From positions 40,017 through 104,016 of the forward strand of contig DBMM01000065.1 in the NCBI GenBank assembly GCA_002298925.1: a stretch of 64,000 bases of DNA, read 5' to 3'. The notes below the pieces were generated by a model that was not told the DNA's origin, did not search any database, and worked only from the letters and a program-made list of their open reading frames with translations. Within the stretch, counting starts at the first letter, position 1. Each line of letters starts with the position of its first letter. Positions 8,482 to 16,671 of this stretch are shown here, piece by piece. Both the position numbers and the translations under genes were made by a program. The stretch is from Geobacter sp. UBA698. Its GTDB lineage: Bacteria > Desulfobacterota > Desulfuromonadia > Geobacterales > Pseudopelobacteraceae.

Positions 8482-9345
8482 TCATTTCCTCTGGGTGCTC
8501 TTGATAAAGGTTACCACCTTCCAGACCCGGTCTTTGCCGAGCTGGTCGCCGAAAGCGGGCATGCCGCCGGCGATGATGCCGGTGTAGATCGTCTTGAACA
8601 CGTCGGCGTCGGGTTTATCGAGATCGGCCAGGCCCGGTCCGATATCCCCCATCAGGTCCTTGCCGTGACATTGGGCGCAGTCCTTGTCGTAGATGACTTT
8701 CCCTTCAGGGATCACCGTCTTGTCCTCAAGATAGGGATTCTTCAGGTCGCCAATGACGGCAGCCTGGGCGGCCTTACGCCAGGGGATGTCATTGCCGAGC
8801 TTCTGCATGTAGGCAACGATGGCGTCCAGCTCGGATTTCCCCTGCACCGCGGCGATATCTGCCTGGACATAGGGAAAATTAAGCGCCTTCATCTTTTTCT
8901 CGGTCAGGCTCGTATCGAGCGGCTTTTGCAGGAACGCGTACTTCGGCATGTTCGACTTCGGAATCATCGACTGCGGATCCGCCATATGCTTGTAATGCCA
9001 GGAATCGGGATACTTGCCGCCGATGCGGGCCAGGTCCGGACCGGTCCGACGTGACCCCCAAAGGAACGGCTGATCGTAGACGAATTCGCCCGCTTTCGAA
9101 TAATCGCCGTATCGATCAACATCCGCCAGCAGCGGGCGAACCGTCTGGGTGTGGCAGTTGTTACACCCCTCGCGGATATAGATGTCGCGCCCTTCCAGCT
9201 GCAGCGGAGTGTACGGCTTGACCTCGGCGATCTTCAGTTTCGGGTCGTTTATCCATTTGAACGGCGCGATCATGGTGACGATCGTCCCGATCAAAATGAC
9301 GACAGTTGCAAGCAAAAGAAAGATGACAGGTTTTCGTTCCAGCAT
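8482..9345 (-). CDS. ccoO: cbb3 oxidase subunit II CcoO fused to a second cytochrome c domain
   Basis: A 287-residue protein. After an N-terminal anchor (about 7-28) comes the CcoO/FixO haem c domain with CNNCH at 61-65, the family block QTVRPLLADVDRYGDYS, and a downstream Met. A second class I cytochrome c domain follows, with CAQCH at 223-227 and Met in GGMPAFG. CcoO usually has one haem and about 200-240 residues, so this is a fusion that keeps three haem c in the complex despite the mono-haem CcoP. It lies 9 bases after ccoN. Confidence 0.93.
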   Translation of the reverse strand: MLERKPVIFLLLATVVILIGTIVTMIAPFKWINDPKLKIAEVKPYTPLQLEGRDIYIREGCNNCHTQTVRPLLADVDRYGDYSKAGEFVYDQPFLWGSRRTGPDLARIGGKYPDSWHYKHMADPQSMIPKSNMPKYAFLQKPLDTSLTEKKMKALNFPYVQADIAAVQGKSELDAIVAYMQKLGNDIPWRKAAQAAVIGDLKNPYLEDKTVIPEGKVIYDKDCAQCHGKDLMGDIGPGLADLDKPDADVFKTIYTGIIAGGMPAFGDQLGKDRVWKVVTFIKSTQRK

Positions 9346-9354
9346 GACTCCTCC

Positions 9355-10758
9355 TTAAGCCTTGACGGCTGATTGGGCTGGCTCGCCGCTGGTGATCGTT
9401 TTCACTATGTTATAGACAAAGACGAGCACGCTGATGAGATAGATGACACCGCCCACCGCGCGTATATGCCAGTAAGGGTAGAGCTCGATGAACGTCTCCA
9501 TGAAACTGTAGTGGAGGCTGCCGTCCGAGTTGGTGGCGTGGAGCATGGTCGCCTGCTGCACCCCGGCGACCCACATGCTGATGGAAAAGATGAGCTGTCC
9601 TATTACCGCCAGCCAGAAGTGGAGATTGGCCAGGCCGATACTGTAAATCTCCCGGCCGTAGAGGCGCGGGATGGTATAGTAGATTGCGGCGAAGAGGGTG
9701 AGCGACACCCAACCCATGGTCCCCATGTGGACATGACCTGGCACCCAGTCGGTGTAATGGATGAAGGCCGAAAAGGTGCGGACCGCCTGGGACGGTCCCT
9801 GGAGGGTCTGCAGCCCGTAGAAGGTGATGCCGAACACCAGGAACTTCACCAGATAATTCTCCCGCATCTGGTGCCACTGCCCGTTCATGGAGAAGTAGCC
9901 GTTGAAGACCGCACCCCATGATGGCGCGATCAGCATGACGGAGAAGGCCATCGCCAGGGTCTGGACCCAGTCGGGAACCGGTGTCCAGAGGAGATGGTGG
10001 GCGCCGGTCCAGAGGTACATGAAGATGAGGCTCCAGAAGGCGATGATTCCCATCCGGTGGCTATAAATGGGCACACCGGTCGCTTTAGGGAGATAGTAGT
10101 AAAAAATGGCCAGAGGCGGCGTGGTGAGAACCATTGCCACGGCGTTATGGCCGTACCACCACTGGACGTTGGCGTCATTGGCGCCCGCATAGGCCGAATA
10201 GGACTTGAAGAGGGAGACCGGAATCCCGGCGTTGTTGACCAGATAAAGCACCGCAACACCGACAAGAGTAGCCATTATGTACCAGAGGGAGATGTACATC
10301 TGCTCCTCTTTCCGCTTGATGATGGTCATGATGACATTGGCACTGAAGATGACCCAGAGGATCACCACCAGGAGCGCCACCGGCCATTCCAGCTCGGCAT
10401 ATTCCTTCGACCGGGTGAACCCCATGGCCAGAGTGACGGCGGCAAGCACGATAACGACGTTGAAAAGCCAGAGCTGGAACTTCGCCAACCCCGGACTCCA
10501 GAGCCTTGTCTTGGTCAACCGCTGCACAATGTAGAAAAAGAATGCCATGAAGCTCCCGATTCCAAAACCGAAGATGCCGGCATTGGTGTGAATCGGGCGA
10601 AGCCTCCCATAGGTGAGATACGGCGGGAGATTGAGCTGCGGAAAGACCAGCTGGAACGAGATCAGCACCCCCACGAGCACCGCCACCGCCCCCCAGAGTA
10701 TGCTCGATGCGATGAAACCCTTCACCACATCATCCGCGTAACCTTCCTGTTGACTCAT
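9355..10758 (-). CDS. ccoN: cbb3-type cytochrome c oxidase catalytic subunit I CcoN
   Basis: A 467-residue, twelve-helix haem-copper oxidase subunit. Metal ligands are visible in the N-terminal RPIHTNAG, in WWYGHNAVAM (CuB and cross-linked Tyr region), in GAHHLLWTPVPDW and in the C-terminal VPGHVHMGTMGW, which holds the haem ligands. It catalyses O2 reduction to water with proton pumping at high O2 affinity. It is the first gene of the operon, with an ideal AGGAGG eight bases before the ATG. It is full length and shows no disruption. Confidence 0.97.
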   Translation of the reverse strand: MSQQEGYADDVVKGFIASSILWGAVAVLVGVLISFQLVFPQLNLPPYLTYGRLRPIHTNAGIFGFGIGSFMAFFFYIVQRLTKTRLWSPGLAKFQLWLFNVVIVLAAVTLAMGFTRSKEYAELEWPVALLVVILWVIFSANVIMTIIKRKEEQMYISLWYIMATLVGVAVLYLVNNAGIPVSLFKSYSAYAGANDANVQWWYGHNAVAMVLTTPPLAIFYYYLPKATGVPIYSHRMGIIAFWSLIFMYLWTGAHHLLWTPVPDWVQTLAMAFSVMLIAPSWGAVFNGYFSMNGQWHQMRENYLVKFLVFGITFYGLQTLQGPSQAVRTFSAFIHYTDWVPGHVHMGTMGWVSLTLFAAIYYTIPRLYGREIYSIGLANLHFWLAVIGQLIFSISMWVAGVQQATMLHATNSDGSLHYSFMETFIELYPYWHIRAVGGVIYLISVLVFVYNIVKTITSGEPAQSAVKA

Positions 10759-10816
10759 GGAAACCTCCTGATGGCGTTGAGTTGCGACACATGAAAACTA
10801 TTTAATTCAGTTTATC

Positions 10817-10845
10817 ATAAAATCTGCACAATATAAGTCTGTCAA
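10817..10845 (-). promoter_or_regulatory. Candidate sigma70-type promoter for the cco operon
   Basis: Reading the minus strand, TTGACA (10845-10840) is followed after 17 bases by TTTTAT (10822-10817), about 60 bases before the ccoN start. No convincing full FNR box (TTGAT-N4-ATCAA) was found nearby. The rest of 10759-11137 is AT-rich and otherwise holds only the decayed gene end described at 11048. Confidence 0.5.
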
Positions 10846-11047
10846 TACAAAACATTTATCGGACCGATTTGAACCTTTTTACTGCCAAAAAAATTATCGA
10901 ACCACTGCTCTGTGGACTCGCTGTCGAGAATTTCGGTAACCTTGTTCTGGACGTCGCGCCATATTTGCCTGAAAATTAAAACAGTACTGCAGTAAAATCT
11001 AACCAGCTGAATTTATTGTGAAACTATTCCAGACACTAATGATAATA

Positions 11048-11078
11048 TGAGCTGAAGAAATTCAGCTACTATTTTTGA
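11048..11078 (+). pseudogene. Decayed 3' end of a second DJ-1/HD-GYP gene copy
   Basis: These 31 bases match 2539-2569, the end of the HD-GYP gene, at 27 positions, with 18 consecutive identical bases at the 3' side. In frame they would read ELKKFSYYF-stop against EMKDFSYYF-stop. Weaker similarity (a shared TAATGAT block) continues upstream toward about 11010, with small gaps and stops. The two copies face the same way and bracket the whole cco operon. The differences are scattered, which suggests an old duplication or a gene-end replacement rather than a fresh target duplication. Confidence 0.55.
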
Positions 11079-11137
11079 AAACTGCCTATAATGTGCTGCG
11101 CATCTTTTATATCGATGTATTCAGGTGAAATTTTTCG

Positions 11138-12109
11138 ATGATCATATCTGCCAGCCGACGCACCGACATACCGGCCTTTTACAGCAAATGGTTCATGCGG
11201 CGCATCCGGGAAGGCTTCTTCTACCGGGTCAATCCCTTCAATAGCCGGCAGGTCAGCGGCTTCAGCCTGAAAGCGGAGGACGTGGATGCCATCTGCTTCT
11301 GGAGCAAGAACCCCGGCCCGCTGCTGCCCCATCTGGCTGAACTGGACCGGCGCGGCTATCGTTATTATTTCCAGTTCACGCTCAATCCCTATGGCCGGGA
11401 GTTCGAACCGAACCTGCCGCCCATCGCGGAGCGAATCGCCACCCTGCAGGAACTGGCCGGACGCATCGGCCCGGAGCGGGTGATCTGGCGCCTCGATCCG
11501 ATCATCGTGAGCAACAGCACACCACTGTCCTGGCACCTGGAACAGGCCGAGCAACTGGCTGGCCAGCTGCAGGATTCCACCAGACGGATGATGTTCAGTT
11601 TTCTGGATTTCTACGGTAAGGTGGCGGGAAGATTAAAGAAACTGCAGCAGCAGACCGGCATCGTGGTAACCGATATCACCCGGCCTGAACAGAAGGAGAA
11701 ATTGGAACAGCTGGCGCGGGGCCTGAAAGAGATCGCCGACCGCCACAAGATGACGATCCTCTCCTGCGCCGAGGAGCTGGATCTTTCAGCCATCGGTATT
11801 GATCATGGCAGCTGCATCGACGGCAGACTGATCAATGAACTGTTCGGCATCCAGCGTACCTTCCCGAAAGACAAAAACCAGCGTAGCGCCTGTTGCTGCG
11901 TGGAGTCGATTGACATGGGCATGTACGACACCTGCCTCTTCAAATGTGTCTACTGTTATGCCAACAGGCACGAGAGCATGATCGAGTCCAACCGCTGCAG
12001 ACATGATCCCGACAGCCCATCGCTGCTAAACCGCTACGACCAGCAGATCGAGATCCGCTCCGACCTGCACCAGAAGAAAACCGGCGGCGGCCAGATGGAG
12101 CTGATTTAA
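11138..12109 (+). CDS. DUF1848 family protein (radical-SAM-like Cys motif)
   Basis: A 323-residue protein of the DUF1848 family. It begins with IISASRRTDIPAFY, the family hallmark. The C-terminus has ACCCVESIDMGMYDTC followed by LFKCVYCYAN, giving a CX3CX2C motif like that of radical SAM iron-sulfur enzymes but placed at the C-terminal end. The function is unknown; a 4Fe-4S cluster is inferred. An AGGTGA lies about 10 bases before the ATG. It is monocistronic, facing the ROK gene tail to tail. Confidence 0.85.
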   Translation: MIISASRRTDIPAFYSKWFMRRIREGFFYRVNPFNSRQVSGFSLKAEDVDAICFWSKNPGPLLPHLAELDRRGYRYYFQFTLNPYGREFEPNLPPIAERIATLQELAGRIGPERVIWRLDPIIVSNSTPLSWHLEQAEQLAGQLQDSTRRMMFSFLDFYGKVAGRLKKLQQQTGIVVTDITRPEQKEKLEQLARGLKEIADRHKMTILSCAEELDLSAIGIDHGSCIDGRLINELFGIQRTFPKDKNQRSACCCVESIDMGMYDTCLFKCVYCYANRHESMIESNRCRHDPDSPSLLNRYDQQIEIRSDLHQKKTGGGQMELI

Positions 12110-12147
12110 ACTGCAGATACTCGGTATAATTCCCATAACTGCAAATT

Positions 12148-13074
12148 TCAGCTGGAAACCACCACCTGCCCGATCCAGGCCGCACCGAACACGCCGGCGG
12201 AATCCCCCAGGCGGTTCTGCAGGATCGGAGTGCGCAGCCTGTCGTGGAAGGCATAGTGGCGCACCCGCTCGATGCCGACCGTATAGAGTTCGTCGATGTT
12301 GGAGAGCCCGCCCCCCAGCACGACCGCATCCGGATCAAGGATCGAGATCAGCCCGCCCAGACAGCGCCCAAAGTCGTCCAGGAAACGCTCGAAAACCTGC
12401 CGGCAGCGCTGTTCGCCCGCCCGTGCCTGGGCAACGATCTGGTCCATGGTCAGCCGCTGGCCGTATTCCCGATAGAAAGCACCCTCGACCCCGGAACCGC
12501 TGATCAGGGTCTCCACGCATCCACGCTTGCCGCAGTAGCACTCCGCTCCGTCCCGATCCACCGGGAAATGCCCCCACTCACCCGCGATCCTGTGCGGCCC
12601 CTCCCGTACCACCCCGTCAATACAGATGCCTCCGCCACACCCCGTCCCCATGATGACTCCGAAAACCAGACCATAGCCCTGCCCTGCGCCGGCACGGCAC
12701 TCGGCCAGGGTAAAACAGTCCGCGTCGTTGCGCACCGCTGCGGGATGCCCCAGCAGTTGTTCCAGGTCGGCCTGCAATGAACGCCCGATCAGACAGGTGG
12801 AGTTGGCGTTGCGTACCAGCCCGGTAACAGCGTCGATCGAACCGGGAATGCCGGTCCCGACAGTGTAGGTTGCCGCAGGCGGCAGATGAGCCGCCGCAGC
12901 GCCAATCATCTCCACCACGACCGTCAGCACGGCGTCATAGCCGCCATCCCTGGGCGTGGGACGGCGCTGGCGCAGCAGGACGGTGCCATCCGGAGCGAGC
13001 AGCAGCGACTCGGTCTTCGTTCCCCCCAGGTCAATGCCAATGGCGTATGGGGTGTCATTCAAAATGGTAGTCAT
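12148..13074 (-). CDS. ROK family sugar kinase (glucokinase-like)
   Basis: A 308-residue ROK kinase. The N-terminal ATP-binding motif is AIGIDLGGTKTE. The catalytic Asp lies in RNDADCFTLAE. The ROK sugar and zinc signature follows as GEWGHFPVD and CYCGKRGCVET. No DNA-binding N-terminal domain is present, so it is an enzyme rather than a NagC-type repressor. It probably phosphorylates glucose or another hexose in the cytoplasm; substrate specificity cannot be settled from the sequence. It is convergent with the DUF1848 gene. Confidence 0.9.
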   Translation of the reverse strand: MTTILNDTPYAIGIDLGGTKTESLLLAPDGTVLLRQRRPTPRDGGYDAVLTVVVEMIGAAAAHLPPAATYTVGTGIPGSIDAVTGLVRNANSTCLIGRSLQADLEQLLGHPAAVRNDADCFTLAECRAGAGQGYGLVFGVIMGTGCGGGICIDGVVREGPHRIAGEWGHFPVDRDGAECYCGKRGCVETLISGSGVEGAFYREYGQRLTMDQIVAQARAGEQRCRQVFERFLDDFGRCLGGLISILDPDAVVLGGGLSNIDELYTVGIERVRHYAFHDRLRTPILQNRLGDSAGVFGAAWIGQVVVSS

Positions 13075-13302
13075 GACGTAATGCTACTCGAAGTGGTTAT
13101 TTCCGCAAGCAAAAATGTTCATGCACACGCGCAAACAAATGGCAATTTTTTGTAGTTACCTTACACAAAGATCAGCATCAAAGACGAGCTGAAAGCATGC
13201 GGACCGCGAATCATGTGGTAGAGTTAATTATAATGATTACAACAATGTAACTTACTCGAATCTTTTCGCAACAAACCTGCTCAAGATCTTTGACGTCTCC
13301 GG

Positions 13303-13461
13303 TTGCAGTTACCTTAAAGTCCCCCCTCCCCTTGCGGGAGGGGGTTAGGGGGTGGGGTAATTTGCCATATTTGACACTATCGGCAGCTTCACCCACCCCT
13401 CAATCCCCTCCCGACAAGGGAGAGGAGGCTATAGGCAAAGTTCTAACCAGACAACACTAAC
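13303..13461 (+). repeat. 159-bp direct repeat, copy A (MITE-like)
   Basis: This copy matches 16416-16574 at about 150 of 159 positions in the same orientation, without gaps. Inside it, 13321-13357 and 13391-13427 are imperfect inverted repeats (about 28 of 37), giving a small palindromic element resembling a MITE. It ends about 35 bases before the SIR2 gene. No transposase is adjacent. The remaining bases from 13075 to 13302 hold no gene. Confidence 0.85.
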
Positions 13462-13495
13462 AAAAGCACTCTTTCAGCTTCCCGTGAGGTGACAT

Positions 13496-14428
13496 ATGGC
13501 GGAACCACCCTATGGAGTCATCTGGAACCGCATGAAATCAGGGAAAGTCGTTCCCTTTCTGGGGGCGGGAGCATCCATGTCCGGCCGCCCCTCCGGGGCT
13601 CCCTGGAATCCCGACAACCCGGCCTTCCTCCCCAGCGGACGGGAGCTTTCCAACTTTCTCGCGACCGAAACCATGTTCCCCTCCGAATATCCGGGAGACC
13701 GGGATGACCTGGCCAAAGTCACCTCCTACTATGCCGATATTTCCGGGCGCCGTACCCTCCGTGAACGCCTGCGCGAGGTACTCAATCACCAGTATCAGAT
13801 CGGAGAGCTGCACACCTTCCTCGCTTCCGTACCGGCCCATCAGGTCATCGTGGCAACCAATTACGATACCCTTCTTGAACAGGCTTTCAAGAAGGCCGGC
13901 AAGCCTTATGACCTGGTAATCTATCCCGCCGACCGCAAAGACATCGCCAATGCTGTTCTCTGGTGGCCCCACGGCAAAACGGAACCGATCATCAAAGCCC
14001 CCAACGATCTGGACCTGGATCTGGCAAAAACAACGGTCATCTATAAGATGCACGGCACCCTGGAGAGCGACACCGAAAAATGGGATAATTTCGTCATCAC
14101 GGAAGAGGATTATGTGGAATTCCTCTCCCGGATGACGGCCAACACCGCCATCCCTGCCATCTTCTACGATCATTTCCGTGAGCGGAGTTTTCTCTTTCTC
14201 GGCTACAGCCTCAGTGACTGGAACCTGAGAGTGATCATGAAAAATCTGAGCAAATGCTTTTCAACAAAGCGTGGCGGCGATCAGGATGAGGAGCCGCTCC
14301 CTTCGTGGGCGATACAGTTCCAGCCATCGGAACTGGCCCGCAAACTGTGGGAGAAGCGCAATGTCAGCATCTTCGACCTGACCCTGGATGAATTCACCCT
14401 CAAAATGAAGCAGCAGCAGGGAGGGTAG
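13496..14428 (+). CDS. SIR2-family NADase-type protein
   Basis: A 310-residue SIR2_2-type protein. The NAD-binding loop is FLGAGAS at 21-27, followed by TNYD at 121-124, the catalytic-His motif KMHGT at 184-188, and the C-terminal FLGYSLSDWNLR. In defence systems this SIR2 class depletes NAD+ on infection rather than deacetylating proteins; activity here is inferred. A GAGGTGAC precedes the ATG. The next gene starts one base after the stop, so the two are surely co-expressed. It has no zinc-ribbon Cys set, unlike protein deacetylase sirtuins. Confidence 0.88.
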   Translation: MAEPPYGVIWNRMKSGKVVPFLGAGASMSGRPSGAPWNPDNPAFLPSGRELSNFLATETMFPSEYPGDRDDLAKVTSYYADISGRRTLRERLREVLNHQYQIGELHTFLASVPAHQVIVATNYDTLLEQAFKKAGKPYDLVIYPADRKDIANAVLWWPHGKTEPIIKAPNDLDLDLAKTTVIYKMHGTLESDTEKWDNFVITEEDYVEFLSRMTANTAIPAIFYDHFRERSFLFLGYSLSDWNLRVIMKNLSKCFSTKRGGDQDEEPLPSWAIQFQPSELARKLWEKRNVSIFDLTLDEFTLKMKQQQGG

Positions 14429-14429
14429 C

Positions 14430-16319
14430 ATGCCACTACCGAGTTCCTTCTGCCCCTATGTGGGGCTGCAGCCATACACGGAAGAAGAGCGTGACTTCTT
14501 TTTCGGCCGTGAACGGGACCAGCGCGTAATCGCCTCGAATCTCTACGCCTCATCCATGACCATACTGTATGGCGCCAGCGGGGTCGGCAAGAGTTCGGTC
14601 CTGATGGCCGGTGTCGTGCCGATGCTGCGTACAAAGGCCCGCACTGCCGTGGTTGTTTTCCGGGATTGGCAACGGCCCGATTTTATGGCTGCTCTGAAAA
14701 GCGAGTGCCTGAAGAGCGTTGCCCAGGCGACCAACAAAACCGTGAAGACATCCCTGGACCATCCCCTGGACGAGCTTCTCTTCAGCCTGGGAGAGGAATT
14801 CGGCGGCACCATCCTGATTCTGCTCGATCAGTTCGAGGAATACTTTCTCTACCACCCCGAATCAGAGGCCGACAACCCCTTTGACAGCGAATTCGCCCGG
14901 GCGGTGAATCGCGATGACATTGACGCCAATTTCCTGCTGGCGCTACGGGAGGACGGGCTGTCGCGGCTTGATCGTTTCCGGGCGCGCATAGCCAACCTGA
15001 TGGGAAATCTGTTGCGTTTGCGGCACCTGGATGCAGCCGCAGCAGAGGATGCCATCCGCAAACCGCTGGCCGCCTACAACGATCGCCTGGGAACCGGGCA
15101 ACCGGCCGTGACCATCGAGGATAACCTGGTCATTTCGATCATCGAGCAGGTCCGGTCGGGATCGGTATCTATCACGTCTTCGGCTGGAGCCGGCCAACCG
15201 CAGGATGCGGAGGACGACAGCCGCATCGAGACCCCCTTTCTGCAGCTTGTTCTTCAGCGCCTGTGGAAAGAGGAAATGGGCGCCAACTCGCCCGCGCTCC
15301 GCCTGTCAACGCTGCAGCAACTGGGGGGCGCCCAGGAGATCGTGCGGACCCATCTGGATGCGGTCATGGCAAAACTGGAACCACGGCAGCAAACAGTATG
15401 TGCCGGTTTTTTCGACCGCCTGGTGACCCCTTCCGGCACAAAGGTCGCCTGCCGCCTCGATGATCTGGGCAAATGGGCCGGTGATCTGGGGGACCAGGTG
15501 CTCCCGGTGGTAAAAGTCCTCTCGGAAAGCCGGATTCTCCGCACCATCGCCGCCTCGGCAGGCCAGCCCGGGACTTCGACCAGTTACGAGATTTTTCATG
15601 ATGTGCTCGCTCCGGCGGTTCTGGACTGGCGGCGCAGATTCGTCGAGCAGCAGGCTCTGGAAGAGATCAAGATAGCGGAACAGAAAAAGCGTGATCAGGA
15701 ACGGGCAGAGCGTCAGCGAGAGCGAGAGTTGGAGAACTCGAAGGAAAAGTCGAAGCGGATGCGCATCATTGCAACAGTCTCCCTGGGCATCATGGCCCTG
15801 CTTGCCGCTCTGACCATCTACGCCTTCCAGCAACGCTCAGCGGCAAGCCGGTCACGGGACCAGGCCGTCGTATCACAGAAACTGGCTCAACGGCGGCTGC
15901 ACAGAATCAAGGAAAGCGTGGCCTTGATAAAAGCGGCCCTTTCCGACGATCCCTTCAGTAATCTTGACCGGTTGTCCCTGTCGACGCCTGAACTCTTCAA
16001 CAAGGAACTCAAGTTCAAGGTCACCTACAAAAGCCGTGGATTCAAGACTACCGACGGTCGTGATGTCTACTACTTCAAGATCTTTCCCGACCCTGCCTCG
16101 ATCTCGGCCGGAAAACGCCCGCTGGCATCCATCACCTACCGCATGGCCCATCAATCGTTTGCGGTTCAGCTGGTAACAACCGGCCCCAATGACAACTTCA
16201 CCTTAGCCTACAACGGCTGGGGCACCATCAAAGTAATCGCAATCATCGAATACGCCGACCCGGAAGAAGCTCCGACAATTGCGATATTTGATATGGCCAA
16301 GGTGCTGACGCCGGAATGA
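14430..16319 (+). CDS. STAND-type NTPase with transmembrane segment (nSTAND1-like)
   Basis: A 629-residue protein. It opens with YVGLQPYTEEERDFFFGRE, the entry motif of conflict-associated STAND NTPases. Walker A GASGVGKS follows at 48-55 and Walker B ILILLDQFEE around 128-137. A charged coiled coil (about 405-443) leads to one transmembrane helix at about 444-466 and a 160-residue C-terminal domain of unknown fold. It is likely a membrane-associated sensor or switch for the SIR2 effector encoded one base upstream. No WD40 or TPR array is present, so the sensor would be the C-terminal domain. Confidence 0.85.
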   Translation: MPLPSSFCPYVGLQPYTEEERDFFFGRERDQRVIASNLYASSMTILYGASGVGKSSVLMAGVVPMLRTKARTAVVVFRDWQRPDFMAALKSECLKSVAQATNKTVKTSLDHPLDELLFSLGEEFGGTILILLDQFEEYFLYHPESEADNPFDSEFARAVNRDDIDANFLLALREDGLSRLDRFRARIANLMGNLLRLRHLDAAAAEDAIRKPLAAYNDRLGTGQPAVTIEDNLVISIIEQVRSGSVSITSSAGAGQPQDAEDDSRIETPFLQLVLQRLWKEEMGANSPALRLSTLQQLGGAQEIVRTHLDAVMAKLEPRQQTVCAGFFDRLVTPSGTKVACRLDDLGKWAGDLGDQVLPVVKVLSESRILRTIAASAGQPGTSTSYEIFHDVLAPAVLDWRRRFVEQQALEEIKIAEQKKRDQERAERQRERELENSKEKSKRMRIIATVSLGIMALLAALTIYAFQQRSAASRSRDQAVVSQKLAQRRLHRIKESVALIKAALSDDPFSNLDRLSLSTPELFNKELKFKVTYKSRGFKTTDGRDVYYFKIFPDPASISAGKRPLASITYRMAHQSFAVQLVTTGPNDNFTLAYNGWGTIKVIAIIEYADPEEAPTIAIFDMAKVLTPE

Positions 16320-16415
16320 GTTCGCTGTTCCGATTAATGGCTGAAAAAAATTCAGCCTGGGCACCAGCAATAATATTTCCTGCTCACATTTACTCAGCAG
16401 TATCCGTTTTGGTCT

Positions 16416-16574
16416 TTGCAGTTGCCTTAAAGTCCCCCCTCCCCTTGCGGGAGGGGGTTAGGGGGTGGGGTAATTTGCCATATTTGACACTATCGGCAGC
16501 TTCACCCACCCCTCAATCCCCTCCCGTCAAGGGAGGGGAGGCTATAGGCAAAAAACCAACCGGACAACACCAAC
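16416..16574 (+). repeat. 159-bp direct repeat, copy B (MITE-like)
   Basis: The second copy of the element at 13303-13461, in the same orientation, starting about 96 bases after the STAND gene. The internal inverted arms are 16434-16470 and about 16504-16540. Together the two copies bracket the SIR2-STAND pair, a composite arrangement that could let the pair move or be lost by recombination. Confidence 0.85.
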
Positions 16575-16602
16575 ATTTACTGAATAAATACGGCACGTTT
16601 CC

Positions 16603-16630
16603 TTGACGAATCGCAGACAGGGCCTATACT
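16603..16630 (+). promoter_or_regulatory. sigma70-type promoter for the C11 protease gene
   Basis: TTGACG (16603-16608), 16 bases, then TATACT (16625-16630), about 40 bases before the next start codon, which has AGGAG at the right distance. It starts a new transcription unit just downstream of repeat copy B. Confidence 0.7.
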
Positions 16631-16671
16631 CTTCAAATTAACAATTCCAAAGCAAAACAAAGGAGAACAGC

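Noticed and set aside
10759..11137. FNR/Anr operator for the cco operon
   Set aside because: Only half-sites are visible; no TTGAT-N4-ATCAA or close variant was found, so it is not called.
13303..16574. CRISPR array from the repeated GC-rich arms
   Set aside because: There are only two copies, 3.1 kb apart, without short regular spacers, and no Cas gene is visible.
16316..16606. A 96-codon open frame after the STAND gene
   Set aside because: Most of it runs through repeat copy B, whose low-complexity Pro/Leu/Gly translation is a by-product of the GC-rich arms.
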